Positions 17,101 to 26,900 of a stretch of DNA of 32,644 bases are shown here, one piece after another. Position 1 is the first letter of the stretch; each line of letters begins with the position of its first letter. The position numbers and the translations under genes were made by a program. Under the pieces are notes generated by a model. That model was not told the DNA's origin and did no database searches. It saw nothing but the letters and a program-made list of their open reading frames with translations. The stretch spans positions 1-32,644 of the forward strand of contig VMTF01000020.1 of assembly GCA_013791705.1 (NCBI GenBank). Direction: 5' to 3'. Origin of the DNA: Sphingomonadales bacterium (GTDB lineage: Bacteria > Pseudomonadota > Alphaproteobacteria > Sphingomonadales > Sphingomonadaceae).

Positions 17101-19358
17101 GGTCCGGCGGCGGTCAGGCCCGCCACGCCAAGCGCATCGGCGGTGGCCGTGATCGACCCGCTGCTGAGCTGGCCGCCATCCGCGAGGATCGAGATCGTCC
17201 CGCCGGTCATCGTCGGTGCGGTGCCGGGCGTGGATGGCGAGCTTTCCATCCCGATCCCCGCCTCGGCCAGCAGGGTGGCAAATCCGTTGACGCGCAAGGC
17301 ACCCCCGGCATCGACCAGCACATCCAACCCGCCAGCCAACGCAGCGGAAGGAGCCGTACCGCCAAGATAGACATAGGCACTGCTATTGAATTGCAGCGAA
17401 TCGACCGTAAGGCTGCTGCCAGCGCCGGTTACGTGCAGGTTCAGCCCGTCGTTCAGGGCGGTCGCGCTGCCGGAAGCCAGATTTCCCGCACCGCCGATCG
17501 CCGACGAATCGGCCGTCAGCGAGGTCCAGGTTTGTGCCATCCCGCCGGCGATGGTCAGGCTGATCCGGCCGCCGGTGGCATCGCCTCCGCTATTGTCGCC
17601 GTCGAGGCCTTCGCCCTGGGCGCTGAGCGAAACATCCCCCAGATTCAGCACGCCGCCATCGTCGTGCAGATCGATCAGGCCGCCGGTACCGCTGCCGCCG
17701 CTATTGCCCGCGCTCATGCCGAACCCGCCGCCGCCATAAGCGCTGGCCGAGAAGAACGGCGCGGAAACAGTCCCCAGGTTCGTCACACCGATGTCAATCG
17801 ATCCGCCGAAGCCGTTCCCGGCCACGACATCGGCATCCTGGCCGATGCCGTCGACCACGAACGCCAGGTTGTTGCCCGCGCTCAACCGGCCTTGCGAAAC
17901 CGCGACCGTGATATTGCCGCCGCGGCCATCGGCGCCGATCACCGGAGGCGGCCCCTGCAACCCGGCAGGCGTGCCGCTGGCATCGACGACGAAATCGCCG
18001 GTCACGTCGATCAAGCCGTTGGTGGGCGAGATCGCCGCGTTGCCGGTGACCGTGATCGAGACATCCTCGCCCTGGAGCGGGAGCAACGGCGCAAGGAACA
18101 GCGATCCGCCGCCCCGGATTTCCTCGCCTGCGCCGGCGACAAGGTTGATCTGCCGGCCCGCGATCAGGCTGGCGTCGTTCTGGAAATCGACCAGCCCCGG
18201 GGTGGCCGCGCCCAGGAATTGCGGCAGCACGTCGAGCGTGCCGGTGGCGTATGCCATCGTCGGGCTGGTGAAGACCGTATTGCCGATCCGCATGTTGCCG
18301 AGCCCGGCGGCGAGGTCGGCTGCACTCGCGGTCGGCTGGTATCCGGCCGATAGGATCACCCCGCTCGGGTCCGGAATGGCGACAGTCGCCGCGTCATAGC
18401 CGATCGCGCCGCCGAGCAGCATCGTCAGCGCGTTGTTCTTGGGGATCGCCACCAGCGCGAGCGTCTGCGGCTCGCCGGTCGAGGCCGCGCCGCCGGTGCT
18501 GCCGGTGTGGACGATGCCGTTGCCCTGGCTCTCGTCGGTCCCCTGGGTAACCTGAATGTCGATCAGGCCCACATTGAAGGTGATCGTGCCGGCTTCCGCC
18601 GCGACGAGCGCGTTCATCGCGTCCGACCGGATCGAGCCGCCCTGCTCGATGCGCGGCGCGAAGATCCCGACATAGGCGGAATTTGGCGAATAGTCGGACG
18701 CGGTGATCTGTGCGCCCGGCAAGATCCGGACGAACGCATTGGCCTGGGTTGCCGGCAGGAAGCCGATCTGGTTGCCGGCGGCCTGCGAGAGATACAGCGA
18801 GCCGCCATTGCTGGTGTCGATGTCCGACGTGGTCAGCAGCAGGCTGCCGACATTGAACTGCGCGGCGGCGCCGACGATGATGCCATAGGGGCTGTAGAAC
18901 CAGATATTGCCGCCGTTCCCCCCGCTGACATTGCTGTTGACGGTGCCGGACAGGCTGATCGTCGCGGCCAGATTGGTCTGGGTGCTGGTCGCGATGTCGA
19001 AATAGCTCGGGATAATCCGGTTGAGCACCGTGAAATCGCCCACCGGACTGCCCGGATCGTGGAAGGTGACGGTGTTGCCGGCGGGCAGGAAATCGACATT
19101 GGTATCGGTGATCGCCGCCGCATTGGCGGTCCAGGTGATGATCGCCTCGCTGCCGAACACCGTCACGTCGTCGTTGGTGCCGTTGACCGCCGCGCCCGTC
19201 ACGCTCGTCGGGGTGCCGTTGAACCCTTGCGCATGCGCCCCGCCGGCAAAACTGGCGACGGCCAGACCCGCGACCAGCGCGGTTCCGGTGCGAAGTCGGG
19301 AACGCCGGCTCGTGAAGCGGCCGGTTTGCGCGGCGCCGATAACGACTGAGCCGGTCAT
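14106..19358 (-). CDS. TpsA exoprotein, filamentous haemagglutinin type
   Basis: Large secreted protein of 1750 residues, the cargo of the two-partner secretion pair. It has a signal peptide ending near AHAQG (43-44), then a TPS secretion domain (about 45-260) containing NIWFYSPYGIIVGAAAQFNVGSLLLTTSDI-type text. Here the usual NPNGI motif is replaced by SPYGI (156-160). The rest is a long stretch of Gly-, Ala-, Thr- and Asn-rich strands, as expected for a right-handed beta-helix. The protein ends in GNDDLWQRSCGADSDCYG, with two cysteines (C1742, C1748) that might form a small disulphide loop anchoring the chain, as described for HMW1-type adhesins. It overlaps the TpsB gene by four bases (ATGA). 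Likely located on the cell surface; adhesion or scaffolding is probable, but the target is unknown. Confidence 0.88.
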   Translation of the reverse strand: MTGSVVIGAAQTGRFTSRRSRLRTGTALVAGLAVASFAGGAHAQGFNGTPTSVTGAAVNGTNDDVTVFGSEAIITWTANAAAITDTNVDFLPAGNTVTFHDPGSPVGDFTVLNRIIPSYFDIATSTQTNLAATISLSGTVNSNVSGGNGGNIWFYSPYGIIVGAAAQFNVGSLLLTTSDIDTSNGGSLYLSQAAGNQIGFLPATQANAFVRILPGAQITASDYSPNSAYVGIFAPRIEQGGSIRSDAMNALVAAEAGTITFNVGLIDIQVTQGTDESQGNGIVHTGSTGGAASTGEPQTLALVAIPKNNALTMLLGGAIGYDAATVAIPDPSGVILSAGYQPTASAADLAAGLGNMRIGNTVFTSPTMAYATGTLDVLPQFLGAATPGLVDFQNDASLIAGRQINLVAGAGEEIRGGGSLFLAPLLPLQGEDVSITVTGNAAISPTNGLIDVTGDFVVDASGTPAGLQGPPPVIGADGRGGNITVAVSQGRLSAGNNLAFVVDGIGQDADVVAGNGFGGSIDIGVTNLGTVSAPFFSASAYGGGGFGMSAGNSGGSGTGGLIDLHDDGGVLNLGDVSLSAQGEGLDGDNSGGDATGGRISLTIAGGMAQTWTSLTADSSAIGGAGNLASGSATALNDGLNLHVTGAGSSLTVDSLQFNSSAYVYLGGTAPSAALAGGLDVLVDAGGALRVNGFATLLAEAGIGMESSPSTPGTAPTMTGGTISILADGGQLSSGSITATADALGVAGLTAAGPARGGAVTLGALNGGTVTLLAGQPLIQLTAVARGAVGTAPADATGGDVTVFAQDGTIDANGGAILLSAAAVSGGFSYFGGGSGFAAQGGNAAVEIRAGAAGSGQILAGNIIVNAKGEATVLAVSADPFLDYAGGFTASEISPINGDGGLGTGGTASLDVAAGTLSAGFVSVLASGLGGSSGFGLAGNAPFQSGAGQGGQAVVTQSGGVIGLTGLDVTALGQGGGYDAIGTGPLSLPLAGSGLGGTARVSLAGGTINLANPLAITSLAIGGVGSGTDDPLTAAGSGGIGDNSAGVAELAMAAGSSALLTVPSISLVAAGLGGPGGTNLGGGLNGNGGAALGGLARYSLADGGFAVSGGVGAFADALGGSGDTGGDATGGTAAFILADTVAAPATTRSIGSLALSASPAGGPGASAGIATAGTTQFTAQAGAAPSALTIAGDFLADANGAIAPAGDGFTGILGAVPVAVLGNAAIATGRDITMTVAAGGGFAVTGTLDLLGRNIATSGAGVLAAGGNVTVLATTAIGLGGLSTGGTTLLQAFEPATSAFGPVSIANLVSGGLVTAYAGSFSASSPGTLAFADSFAANGDFIIQAAGDLTVPDITALGRLGLASSGGRVAINGVASGATIAVSAADFSIAAGGVLGQRGFTSSIVLTNAAPGAGMFVGGAGSAGAWSLDVAELTRLFADQSITIGVTGTALTAADLVIGNLAPTFGAGAGANLGTGGIFAVSSPGRLRVVGAIAPAVSSNGDVFSLAGSRIDVVTDLGSIVLRDASGALSGTLRLSAPTIRVATGATLATLDSISSVILASALLSSNGGIVNNAGALQANAIAVATGASTFYVQNSGIDAQFASRRGFTANSLTIDGLSGSVPSFAINGVLIDASGAAITGRDTYRSIGISGAVAAAGGLFNPFSTVNGCAVGNDCTFRPGGIAPPDDTVGALTGGLTPGGGGAAILNLPIVQFGEPPLLDSPPLIDEPVTGVGNDDLWQRSCGADSDCYG

Positions 19359-21163
19359 TGCGTGTTCCAGGGGATGAGGCGGGTCGAGAACGTCAGGAGC
19401 AGGCGCGCCGGGCCGAGCGTGGTCCGGCCGGGCGCGGCTTCAAGTGGAACCGCCAGGAACAGGTTGAAGTCGCCATGGTCGCCCCAGCGGGTGCGCACGC
19501 CGCCGCCGGCCGAAACCAGGTGCCGCTCTGGGGTCAGGCCGCCATCGTTGGCCCAGGCCCAGCCCGCATCGCCGAACACATAGGGCTGGAACGCAATACC
19601 GCTCGCGCTGCGCGGCATCAGCCCGCCAAAGCGCAGTTCCAGCGCCGCGCCAAGGCCGCTGTCACCCTGCACCGTGCCCGGGTCATAGCCCCGGCCGACC
19701 GTATAATTGCCCAGCGTGAACTGTTCGAAACTCAGCAACTGGCTGCCGCTATATTGCGCCCGCGGGCGCAGCACGAACGTCACCGCACGGATCGGGCGGT
19801 ATTCCAGATTCGCCTCGCCGCGCACCAGCGCCGCTTGCGGATTCGCGGCAATGTTGCTGATCGGGGTGTTGGCCACCAGGCAGTTGGCGAGCACAACGCA
19901 TGATTGGCTCGCGCCCAGCCAGTTCAATCCCTTGCGCACTTCGATCGCCCCGCCGATGCGGAACTTCGGCTCGGCCACCGAATAGCCGGACCGTCCGGCC
20001 AGGCTCGCGCCATCGACCGACCGGTACTCCAGCCGCCCATAGACGACCCGCAGCTTGTCGGCGCTGAGGCGCGCGCCGCCGAAGTCGATCTTCTGGTCGA
20101 CCACGTCGATGCCGGCCGTTCCCGCCAGCGTCCAGGCCTGTCGGCGCACGAACGGATAGGCGAGGTGAAGCCCGCCGATCCACGTCGAAGTGCTGAAGGC
20201 ATTACCGGCAAAGTCGGGCCGGGCATGGCCATAGACCAGTTGTCCGCCCAGCCGCAGCCCCTGCGGCCCGAGCGCGAATTCGTGGCTGATCTGCGCCACG
20301 GTCTGCTCGCTGGTCTGGAGCGTGTTGTAGAGGCTCAGCACGGTGCGATCGCCCATGCCGGTCAGGTCGTTGAGCGTCAGTTGCGCAATCGCCCCCTCGC
20401 GGCCGGTGATCCCCGAAGCCAGGTTCTGACCGCCGACAACCAGCTCGACCGGGCGGCGCTTGACCACCACATCGCCGATCACCTCGCCCGGCCCGGCATT
20501 GGCCGGACGCAGCGTGAGCCGCACATCGAAACCGGGCAGGTCGCGCAGCAGCAGCAACTGGCGCTCGGCCTCGTGAACGTTGAACCACGGGCGGCTGGTG
20601 AGCTGGCGCAAGTGCGCGGCAATCTGGCTCTCGGCATTGCCGGGCCGCCCACGAACCTGCACGTCGACCAGCTTCGCCGCGAGCACGTCCATCCGCACTT
20701 CGCCGCCCCGCTCGATCCGCTGCGGCGGAACCTGCACGGCGGCAAGGAAACCCGCCTTGCGCAAGATCGTCGCCGCCCGGTCGCGCACTTCGCAGAGCAC
20801 CGCAACGGGCTGTTCGGTCCCGGCCAGGTCAGCCCAGGTGGAATCGAGTTCCGCCGCAGAAACGCCGGGAAGATTGGCGAAAGTCACCTTGCCGAACGTC
20901 ACCCTGACATTCGCCAAAGCGGGGTCCCCCAGCGCGCAGGTGCCATGCTCGAACCCGCCATCAACGCTCAGCCTGCTCGGCGGCAGCGGCCGGGCGAGGC
21001 CCTGCTGCAGTTCCAGCTCCTCGCGGGTCGGCGCGGCGGGCGCGGCGGGCGGAGCCTGTGCGGCCTGCGCCCAGACGCTGACCGGAGCGCTGCCGAGCAG
21101 CGCCGCGAGCAGCAGGCGATGCGGCGCGCGCAGTAACGCTGCACCTGAGCGGTTCTTGTTCAT
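19355..21163 (-). CDS. TpsB outer-membrane transporter (ShlB/FhaC/HecB family)
   Basis: Outer-membrane partner of the two-partner secretion system, of 602 residues. It has a signal peptide ending near VWAQA, a Pro/Ala-rich linker, and two POTRA-type regions (about 90-220). A 16-strand-type barrel follows, including the family motif in TVGRGYDPGTVQGDSGLGA, the counterpart of the VRGY loop that sits in the pore. The C-terminus (TFSTRLIPWNTQ) lacks a terminal Phe but fits the last strand. The frame also has ATG codons at 21190 and 21187. The ATG at 21163 is preferred because it directly precedes MNKNRSG and a typical signal, with a G-rich stretch upstream; this choice is not certain. The stop overlaps the TpsA start, the normal order for such pairs, so TpsB should export the adjacent 1750-residue protein. 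Confidence 0.9.
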   Translation of the reverse strand: MNKNRSGAALLRAPHRLLLAALLGSAPVSVWAQAAQAPPAAPAAPTREELELQQGLARPLPPSRLSVDGGFEHGTCALGDPALANVRVTFGKVTFANLPGVSAAELDSTWADLAGTEQPVAVLCEVRDRAATILRKAGFLAAVQVPPQRIERGGEVRMDVLAAKLVDVQVRGRPGNAESQIAAHLRQLTSRPWFNVHEAERQLLLLRDLPGFDVRLTLRPANAGPGEVIGDVVVKRRPVELVVGGQNLASGITGREGAIAQLTLNDLTGMGDRTVLSLYNTLQTSEQTVAQISHEFALGPQGLRLGGQLVYGHARPDFAGNAFSTSTWIGGLHLAYPFVRRQAWTLAGTAGIDVVDQKIDFGGARLSADKLRVVYGRLEYRSVDGASLAGRSGYSVAEPKFRIGGAIEVRKGLNWLGASQSCVVLANCLVANTPISNIAANPQAALVRGEANLEYRPIRAVTFVLRPRAQYSGSQLLSFEQFTLGNYTVGRGYDPGTVQGDSGLGAALELRFGGLMPRSASGIAFQPYVFGDAGWAWANDGGLTPERHLVSAGGGVRTRWGDHGDFNLFLAVPLEAAPGRTTLGPARLLLTFSTRLIPWNTQ

Positions 21164-21194
21164 CCCGGCGATTGCCCCCCGTCCCATCATCGGC

Positions 21195-21929
21195 TCAGGG
21201 CTGCGCCAGTGTGGTGGCCAGCAGATCGAGCTGGGCCGTGCAGCCCTGTTCGATCAGCGTTGCCGCCATCGCCTCGGCGTCGGCCGGCTGGCCCGGCAAC
21301 AGCGCGATCTCGATCGTGCCGACCGGCTTGCCATCCAGCGTCACCGCATAGTTCGCGCCGTCCGCGACCGGATTGCTGGCCGCGTCCCATGGCGCGACCA
21401 TCGCGCCCTTTGCAAACGCAAGCGAAACGCTCGTGCCGCCCGCCGCCGGAGCGACCGCGTAAGTTGCGGGCCGGTCCGTATCGAGCCGCCAGAAGCGGAC
21501 CGGCTCCCCTTCGACCAGGCAGCGTTTGCCCGATTTCTCAACATCGATGAACCACAGGTTCGGGCTGGCGGGCGGCGCCGCGTCCTTGCCTGCGCGCACC
21601 GCTCCGGTCCGGACGCGTTTCGCCGCACGCTGCATTGTCAGCACCGCGAAAGTCGAAGTCTTGGCGGGAACCGTCGACGAAACCGAGACGGCGAAGGTGC
21701 CCCCGCCTTTCAGCACACGGGTGCCGCGTCCGTCGAGAATGGTCAGCGTATCGCCCGCTCGCAGCGTAACCACGCCGGAATCGTCGAGCTTCCTGCCGAC
21801 CGGATAGGTCGCCGCCGACGGACCGGACGATCCGACCACGATCGCGGCATTAGCGCCCGCCGGAACGACCAGCGCCGCCACGGCGGCAAGCGCCGCGCCG
21901 CGCGCAATTCCAAACCTAGCCGAGAACAT
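21195..21929 (-). CDS. Secreted protein of unknown function within the CHAT/TPS operon
   Basis: A 244-residue protein with a signal peptide (about 1-27, ending PAGANA). I recognise no family with certainty. A first part of about 80 residues (VGRKLDDSGVVTLRAGDTLT, then ILDGRGTRVLKGGGTF) looks like a small beta-sandwich of FecR-like flavour. A second part contains NLWFIDVEKSGKRC and RFWRLDTDRPATYA, with two cysteines (in GKRCL and EQGCT) that may pair. It lies between the cyclase and TpsB genes, a place where clusters of this type in other bacteria often carry a small exported protein, sometimes DUF928. A real match to DUF928 is not visible. The frame has an earlier GTG at 21938, but the ATG at 21929 has GAGAGG at the right distance. 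It overlaps the cyclase gene by 14 bp. Confidence 0.75.
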   Translation of the reverse strand: MFSARFGIARGAALAAVAALVVPAGANAAIVVGSSGPSAATYPVGRKLDDSGVVTLRAGDTLTILDGRGTRVLKGGGTFAVSVSSTVPAKTSTFAVLTMQRAAKRVRTGAVRAGKDAAPPASPNLWFIDVEKSGKRCLVEGEPVRFWRLDTDRPATYAVAPAAGGTSVSLAFAKGAMVAPWDAASNPVADGANYAVTLDGKPVGTIEIALLPGQPADAEAMAATLIEQGCTAQLDLLATTLAQP

Positions 21930-23955
21930 TGGCTTCACCCTCTCCTAGTGACTCACAGCGGTCTACCAGCTTTTGCAGCGCAGTGTCAGCCGGATGCCGC
22001 ACGGCAATCGATCTTATCCGGGCGATGGCCGCCCCGCGATCGGTTTCGAACTGCGCGAATGCCTCGAACAGCGCCGCGCGGTCTTCGGCCGGAAAGTCCG
22101 GCGCGGGCTCGCGCAGGTCGATCGCCTTGGCGCGGCCGCGCAGCACGACCTTGCCCATCGGCCGCCACCATTCGAGCCCCGAACGTTCGGCAAACTCGCG
22201 GCTTGCCATCACGCTCGAACCGAGCGGCTTGTTTGCGCTCTCCAGCCGGGCGGCCGTGTTCATCGCATCGCCCAGCGCGGTGTACTGAATCCGCCGCTCG
22301 CCGCCGAAATTGCCGACCACGGCTTCGCCATAATGCATACCCACGCGGGTCTTGCCGATTTTCGGGAGGCCCGCCGGCTGCATGTTGCGGAATTCCTCGC
22401 CCGCCTGCCACATCGCATAGCCGGCCTGTGCCGCGCGCAGCCCGTCATCTGCCCGCGCGACCGGCGCGCCCCAGAACGCAACAACCGCATCGCCAACGAA
22501 CTTGTCGATCACCCCGCCATGATCGAGCACCACCTTGCTGAGCATCTCGAGGTACTGGTTGAGCAGCTTCGCCACCATTTCGGGTTCGAGCTGGTGCGAC
22601 ATCTGGGTGAAGCCCTCCAAGTCGCTGAAGATGATGTAGAGTTCCTTCTTCTCGCCATGGAGCGCGAGCAGCTTCGGGTTTTCCAGGATTTCCTGGGCAA
22701 TGTCGCGCGGCAGGTATTTCCCCAAAGCCGATTGCGCGAACCGGCGCTGCTCAGCGGTCGCCGCCCGCGCCGCCGAAGAAACCGCAGCGAATGCCACGAT
22801 CCAGCCCAGCGCCCAGCCGACCGCCGGTACCCCGGCCGTATCGATCCCGCGCGCCTGCAACAGGAACGGCGCCTCACCGAACAGCACCAGTTGCGCGGCG
22901 ATGAACGGCAGCACGCGCCAGAATTTCCATTCGAGCAGGCTGGTCAGTACGGCGGCGAGAACCACGAGCACCGCCAGCAGCCCCAGTTGCAGCGACGAAA
23001 GGCGCGGCAGCCGTGCCCCATCGAGCATCTGGGCAATCATCGCCGCATGGACCTGCAGCCCCGGCACGGCCTTCCCGTCGACCGACGTAAACGTCGTCGT
23101 CACCCGGTCGACATCGACGATGTCGCCGCCGATGATCACATAACGCCCGCGCACCTGCTCGGCCATCGCGGCGGCAATCGCCGGATCGGCGAACAGGTCG
23201 ATCTTGAGCGAGGAAAACACCGGCCGGTCGTCCGTCTGCGGCAAGCGATAGCTGATCGCGCCGCGATAGCCCGCGAACTCCTTCACGAGCGCCTGCTCGC
23301 CGGCTGCGGCCAGCATGGCCCGGGCCATGACCGGCGGGAGGCGCGGGCTGATTTCCGGCCAGTTGCGCGTCACGCCTTGCGCGTAGTCCAGCCGAATCGA
23401 GGTCGGCTGCGCCTTGCTGCCGGCGAGGCGCTGCTGGAAGGCGTCGAGATATTGCTGCTGGTCGTAAACAATGTCGTCGCGATTGCCCGCCACGTCGGCA
23501 TAGGCGACGAACGTCGGCGTCTGCATCGCCCGCAACGCGGCAACGAGGTCATCGTCCTCGTCCTGCGGCTGGTCGAACAGGATATCGATCCCGATCGCCT
23601 TTGCGCCCATCGCGTCAAGATTGCGCAGCGCCTTGGCCAGCAGGCCCCGGTCGAGCGGCGAGCGTTTGCGCGCGGCGATCAGGGTCTGATCGTCATAGAC
23701 CACCAGTTGCACCCGGCTGTCCTGATCGACCCGGGGCGCGGCGATGAAACTGCGCAAGTCGTACAGCGAGCGCTCGGCATCGCCGACGCCCGGAATCTGC
23801 CATGAAAAGCTCGCCAGCAATACCGCCACGACCAGCAACACGCCGGTTGCCGCCAGGCGCCGTCCGCCGGCTTCGCGCACGTTGCGCCAGCCGCGCGCCC
23901 ACGCCCGCGCCGCGCTGTTGCCCGTTCCGGCAAGTCTGGCAGTCCTGTCGCTCAC
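21916..23955 (-). CDS. CHASE2 sensor fused to class III adenylate/guanylate cyclase
   Basis: Inner-membrane signalling enzyme of 679 residues. One membrane segment (about 34-53) leads to an exported CHASE2 sensor domain (about 60-318). Three further membrane segments follow (about 322-395), then a cytoplasmic class III cyclase domain (about 435-610). The catalytic set is present: metal-binding D445 (IIFSDLEGFT) and D489 (DKFVGDAVVAFWG), K485 as the candidate base-recognition residue, D563 in ALGDAMNTAARLE, and the transition-state N566/R570 pair. It should therefore make a cyclic nucleotide, probably cAMP, in response to a periplasmic signal. The start is GTG at 23955, two bases after the CHAT gene stop. 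The sensor most likely reports on the envelope system encoded by the same operon; that link is inference. Confidence 0.9.
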   Translation of the reverse strand: MSDRTARLAGTGNSAARAWARGWRNVREAGGRRLAATGVLLVVAVLLASFSWQIPGVGDAERSLYDLRSFIAAPRVDQDSRVQLVVYDDQTLIAARKRSPLDRGLLAKALRNLDAMGAKAIGIDILFDQPQDEDDDLVAALRAMQTPTFVAYADVAGNRDDIVYDQQQYLDAFQQRLAGSKAQPTSIRLDYAQGVTRNWPEISPRLPPVMARAMLAAAGEQALVKEFAGYRGAISYRLPQTDDRPVFSSLKIDLFADPAIAAAMAEQVRGRYVIIGGDIVDVDRVTTTFTSVDGKAVPGLQVHAAMIAQMLDGARLPRLSSLQLGLLAVLVVLAAVLTSLLEWKFWRVLPFIAAQLVLFGEAPFLLQARGIDTAGVPAVGWALGWIVAFAAVSSAARAATAEQRRFAQSALGKYLPRDIAQEILENPKLLALHGEKKELYIIFSDLEGFTQMSHQLEPEMVAKLLNQYLEMLSKVVLDHGGVIDKFVGDAVVAFWGAPVARADDGLRAAQAGYAMWQAGEEFRNMQPAGLPKIGKTRVGMHYGEAVVGNFGGERRIQYTALGDAMNTAARLESANKPLGSSVMASREFAERSGLEWWRPMGKVVLRGRAKAIDLREPAPDFPAEDRAALFEAFAQFETDRGAAIARIRSIAVRHPADTALQKLVDRCESLGEGEANVLG

Positions 23956-23957
23956 CC

Positions 23958-26900
23958 TCAGCGCACGTGGAGCGGTCGCTCGCCGTCGCCGACGATGGCG
24001 AAGCCGGCCCAGTAGAACGGGTGCGAAGTGAGCGGATCGTCCATCAGCGCCAGTTGGCTGCGCTGCAACGCAGCCGCCACGCTTCCCGCACTGCCCCCCG
24101 TCTCGCTTCCGAAAAAGCCGCCGATCAGCCGCTCGGTCGCGTTGTAATCGTCCGGCGCCGGCCAGTGGCTGGCGATGACCTGCCGCCCGCCCGCCGCGAT
24201 GAACGCTCGCACCAGGCCGTCGAGCGCCTGCCCGCCACCGGATGTGACCCCCGCCTCGCGCGTTGCCTCAAGGCTTGCCCCGCCAGCCGTGTCGCAGGCC
24301 GAAAGGATCACCAGATCGGCATCGAGGTGGAGATTGAAAATCTCGTCAAAGCGCAGCAGTCCGTCCGAATCCGTGCCGCCAAACGAGGTCAGCAAAGCCG
24401 GCCGGGCGGGACAACCCGGACGCGGCGCGGTAACGAGGCCGTGGGTGGCGAAGTGAACGACCCGGAAGTCGGCCAGGTCGGTGCGGCCTTCGATCGCGGT
24501 GTCGGTAAACCCGGCGCCGGTCATCAGATCGGACCGGCCCTTGCCGAACAGGCCGGCCGCCTCCTTGAGTTCGGTGGCCGCGATCGGCTGGTTCCACGTC
24601 GCCACCGGCCAGTCGCACCCGGCGTCGGCCGCAGTCCCGCCCGCCATGCTCGCCCCGCGCACCCCGGGAAGGGTGGTGACCGCGCCGAGCGGCTGGTTCT
24701 GCCCCAGCCCGAGATAGACCCTCGCCGCCTTGGATGGCGGCGCGGTGCGGGCGTCGCGGAAGCTCGCCGCGCTGAGCGCGGTGCTGATCGCCGTTTTGCG
24801 GCCGAGCCAGGCGATCCCGCGCATGTCGAACTCGTCGCCTCCCGCCGCGACCCGGCTGCGGTAGGCCTCAACCCCGGTCGTATCGAGCACCAGCAGGTTC
24901 GCCGGCAACTGCAGCATCGCCCCATCGGGCTCGAACACGAGATGGGTGATCCCGGTCAGGTCGGCTCTGGCCGGGCCGAGCAATGCCTCGGACAGCGTCA
25001 GATTGTTGTCGATATCGAACGGATAGGTCGAGCGCACGCCGTTGATCGTCACCGAGATCGATTCGCGCAGCGTGGTGACCAGTGCCGCCAGTTCGCTGCT
25101 GCTCCTGGCCACGCGCCAGCCGCGTCCGCCGGTGGGGGTGACCAGCACCGCGTAAGTGCGTTCGCCCAGCGTCACGAGCTTGAAATAGCCTTCGCCCGGC
25201 TGCAGCGTGGCGCGCAATTCATCGAGCGTCACATAGCCGCGTGCCACCGCGCGATATTGCGGGAAGGCGGAAAGCTGGCTGGCCAATTGCAACTGCGCCT
25301 GATCCAGCCGCTGCCGCTCGTCGGTCAGCGATGCGAGCAGTGGCACCAGCGCGGCCCGGTCGAGCCCGGAATTCGCCGTCCGCGCAAGCTGGATGCGATT
25401 GCGCTCGATATCCCGCGATACCGCCAGCGCGCGGCGGAACAGCGCGGCCGCAGCGTCGTTCCCGCCCGCCAGTTCGCGGGCGAGCTGCGAGAGCGTGGCG
25501 GCGGCGCCCGGCCGTTCCACCAACTGACTGGCCAGCAGCAAGTCGGCCAGATCACCGGGCGCGGTCGCGCCATCGTCGGTCAGCATGGCGAAATAGGGCT
25601 GGATCAGGTGCGACATGCCAACCAGCGCGTCGCGATTGCCGATCGCCCCTGCGACCAGCGCGCGAAACGCGCCATGCGCCTCGTCCTTGCGCCCGTGCCG
25701 CGCCATGAACCCGGCCAGCCGCGCGCGGGCGGCATTGACCGAGGCGCTGTCCGGATATTGCGCCGCAACAAGCGCCTCCACCTCGCGCAACAAGCGCTCG
25801 GCCTCGGCCAGATCGCCTTGCGCCTCAAAGGTTTCGGCGATCTCGGTCAGGATCTGGCTGCGCAGCCGCGTTACCGAAATGACGCGTCCGTCGCGGACCG
25901 CCAGGGCCCGCCGGTTGGCCGTGAGCAGCGCCGAACGCGCCTCGGGCAGGTTACCCGACAGGCGCAGCGCCGTGCCGCGCAGCGATTCCGCCTGGGCGTC
26001 GAGGATTTCCACCCGCTCCGCCGCAGTCAGTCGCACCCGCTGCCCGAGGATCGCGGCGAGATCCGCGGCGGTGCCGGTGCTCAGCCCTTCGGCCGTCGCC
26101 GCATCGATCTCGACCGTTCCGTCGCCGGCCACGATTCCGGCCGTCGCGGCGGGCACCGGCCGCGCGAGAATCCGCGGAACCGCCGCGAGATCGCCCCGGT
26201 TGAGCGCGTCAATCGCCTCGAAATTGCGCCCGAGCCGCGCCTGCACCGGGTCCAGCCCCGACATGGTGCGCGCCCGGGCAAAGATCACGGCAGACTGATC
26301 GAACTGCCCGAGGTTGGAGACCTGCAAGGCATGGTTGATGGTCAACTCGTGCCGCCGGGCCGGGCTGTCAGCCTCGCCCGCGCCGATGGACGTCGCAACC
26401 GCCGAGAAGATCTGCGCGGCTTCCGCATAGTCTCCGGCGGCGTTGCGCCGATAGCCCTGCCCGATCAGGTTGGCGGCATCGGCGGCTTGCGCCTTGGCCG
26501 CATAGAACCCGCTTCCGCCGCCCGCCCCCAGGCTCGCGGCAACGATTTCGCCGGGCACCACACGGTCGGCAACCAGGCTGCGCAGTGCCAGTTGCAGGGC
26601 GCTGTCATAGGCGGCGAGACCAGCGACGACAAACGCGCCCCGTTCGCCGACGCGCGAATAACTGCGATATTCAAGGCCGGAAGTCCTGCCCCGGCAATTG
26701 CGGACAAGCGCATTCTCGATCCCCGCAACTCGGGCAACGCCCGCCGCCACGCAGTCGACCGGTTCGTCCAGCCCCTGCCCCGGCACGGGCAGCGTGCCAT
26801 CGCGCGAAAACCACGCCGATCCGATCGGCCGCGACACTTCGCGGCACAGCAGCGCCCACCGGCGATCGAAAATGGAGCGCCGCGCCGCGCCGGCGGCAAC

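Noticed and set aside
16791..18353. Plus-strand frame of 520 codons antisense to the TpsA gene
   Set aside because: Composition is explained by the Gly/Ala-rich repeat codons of TpsA read backwards; no start context or family was seen.
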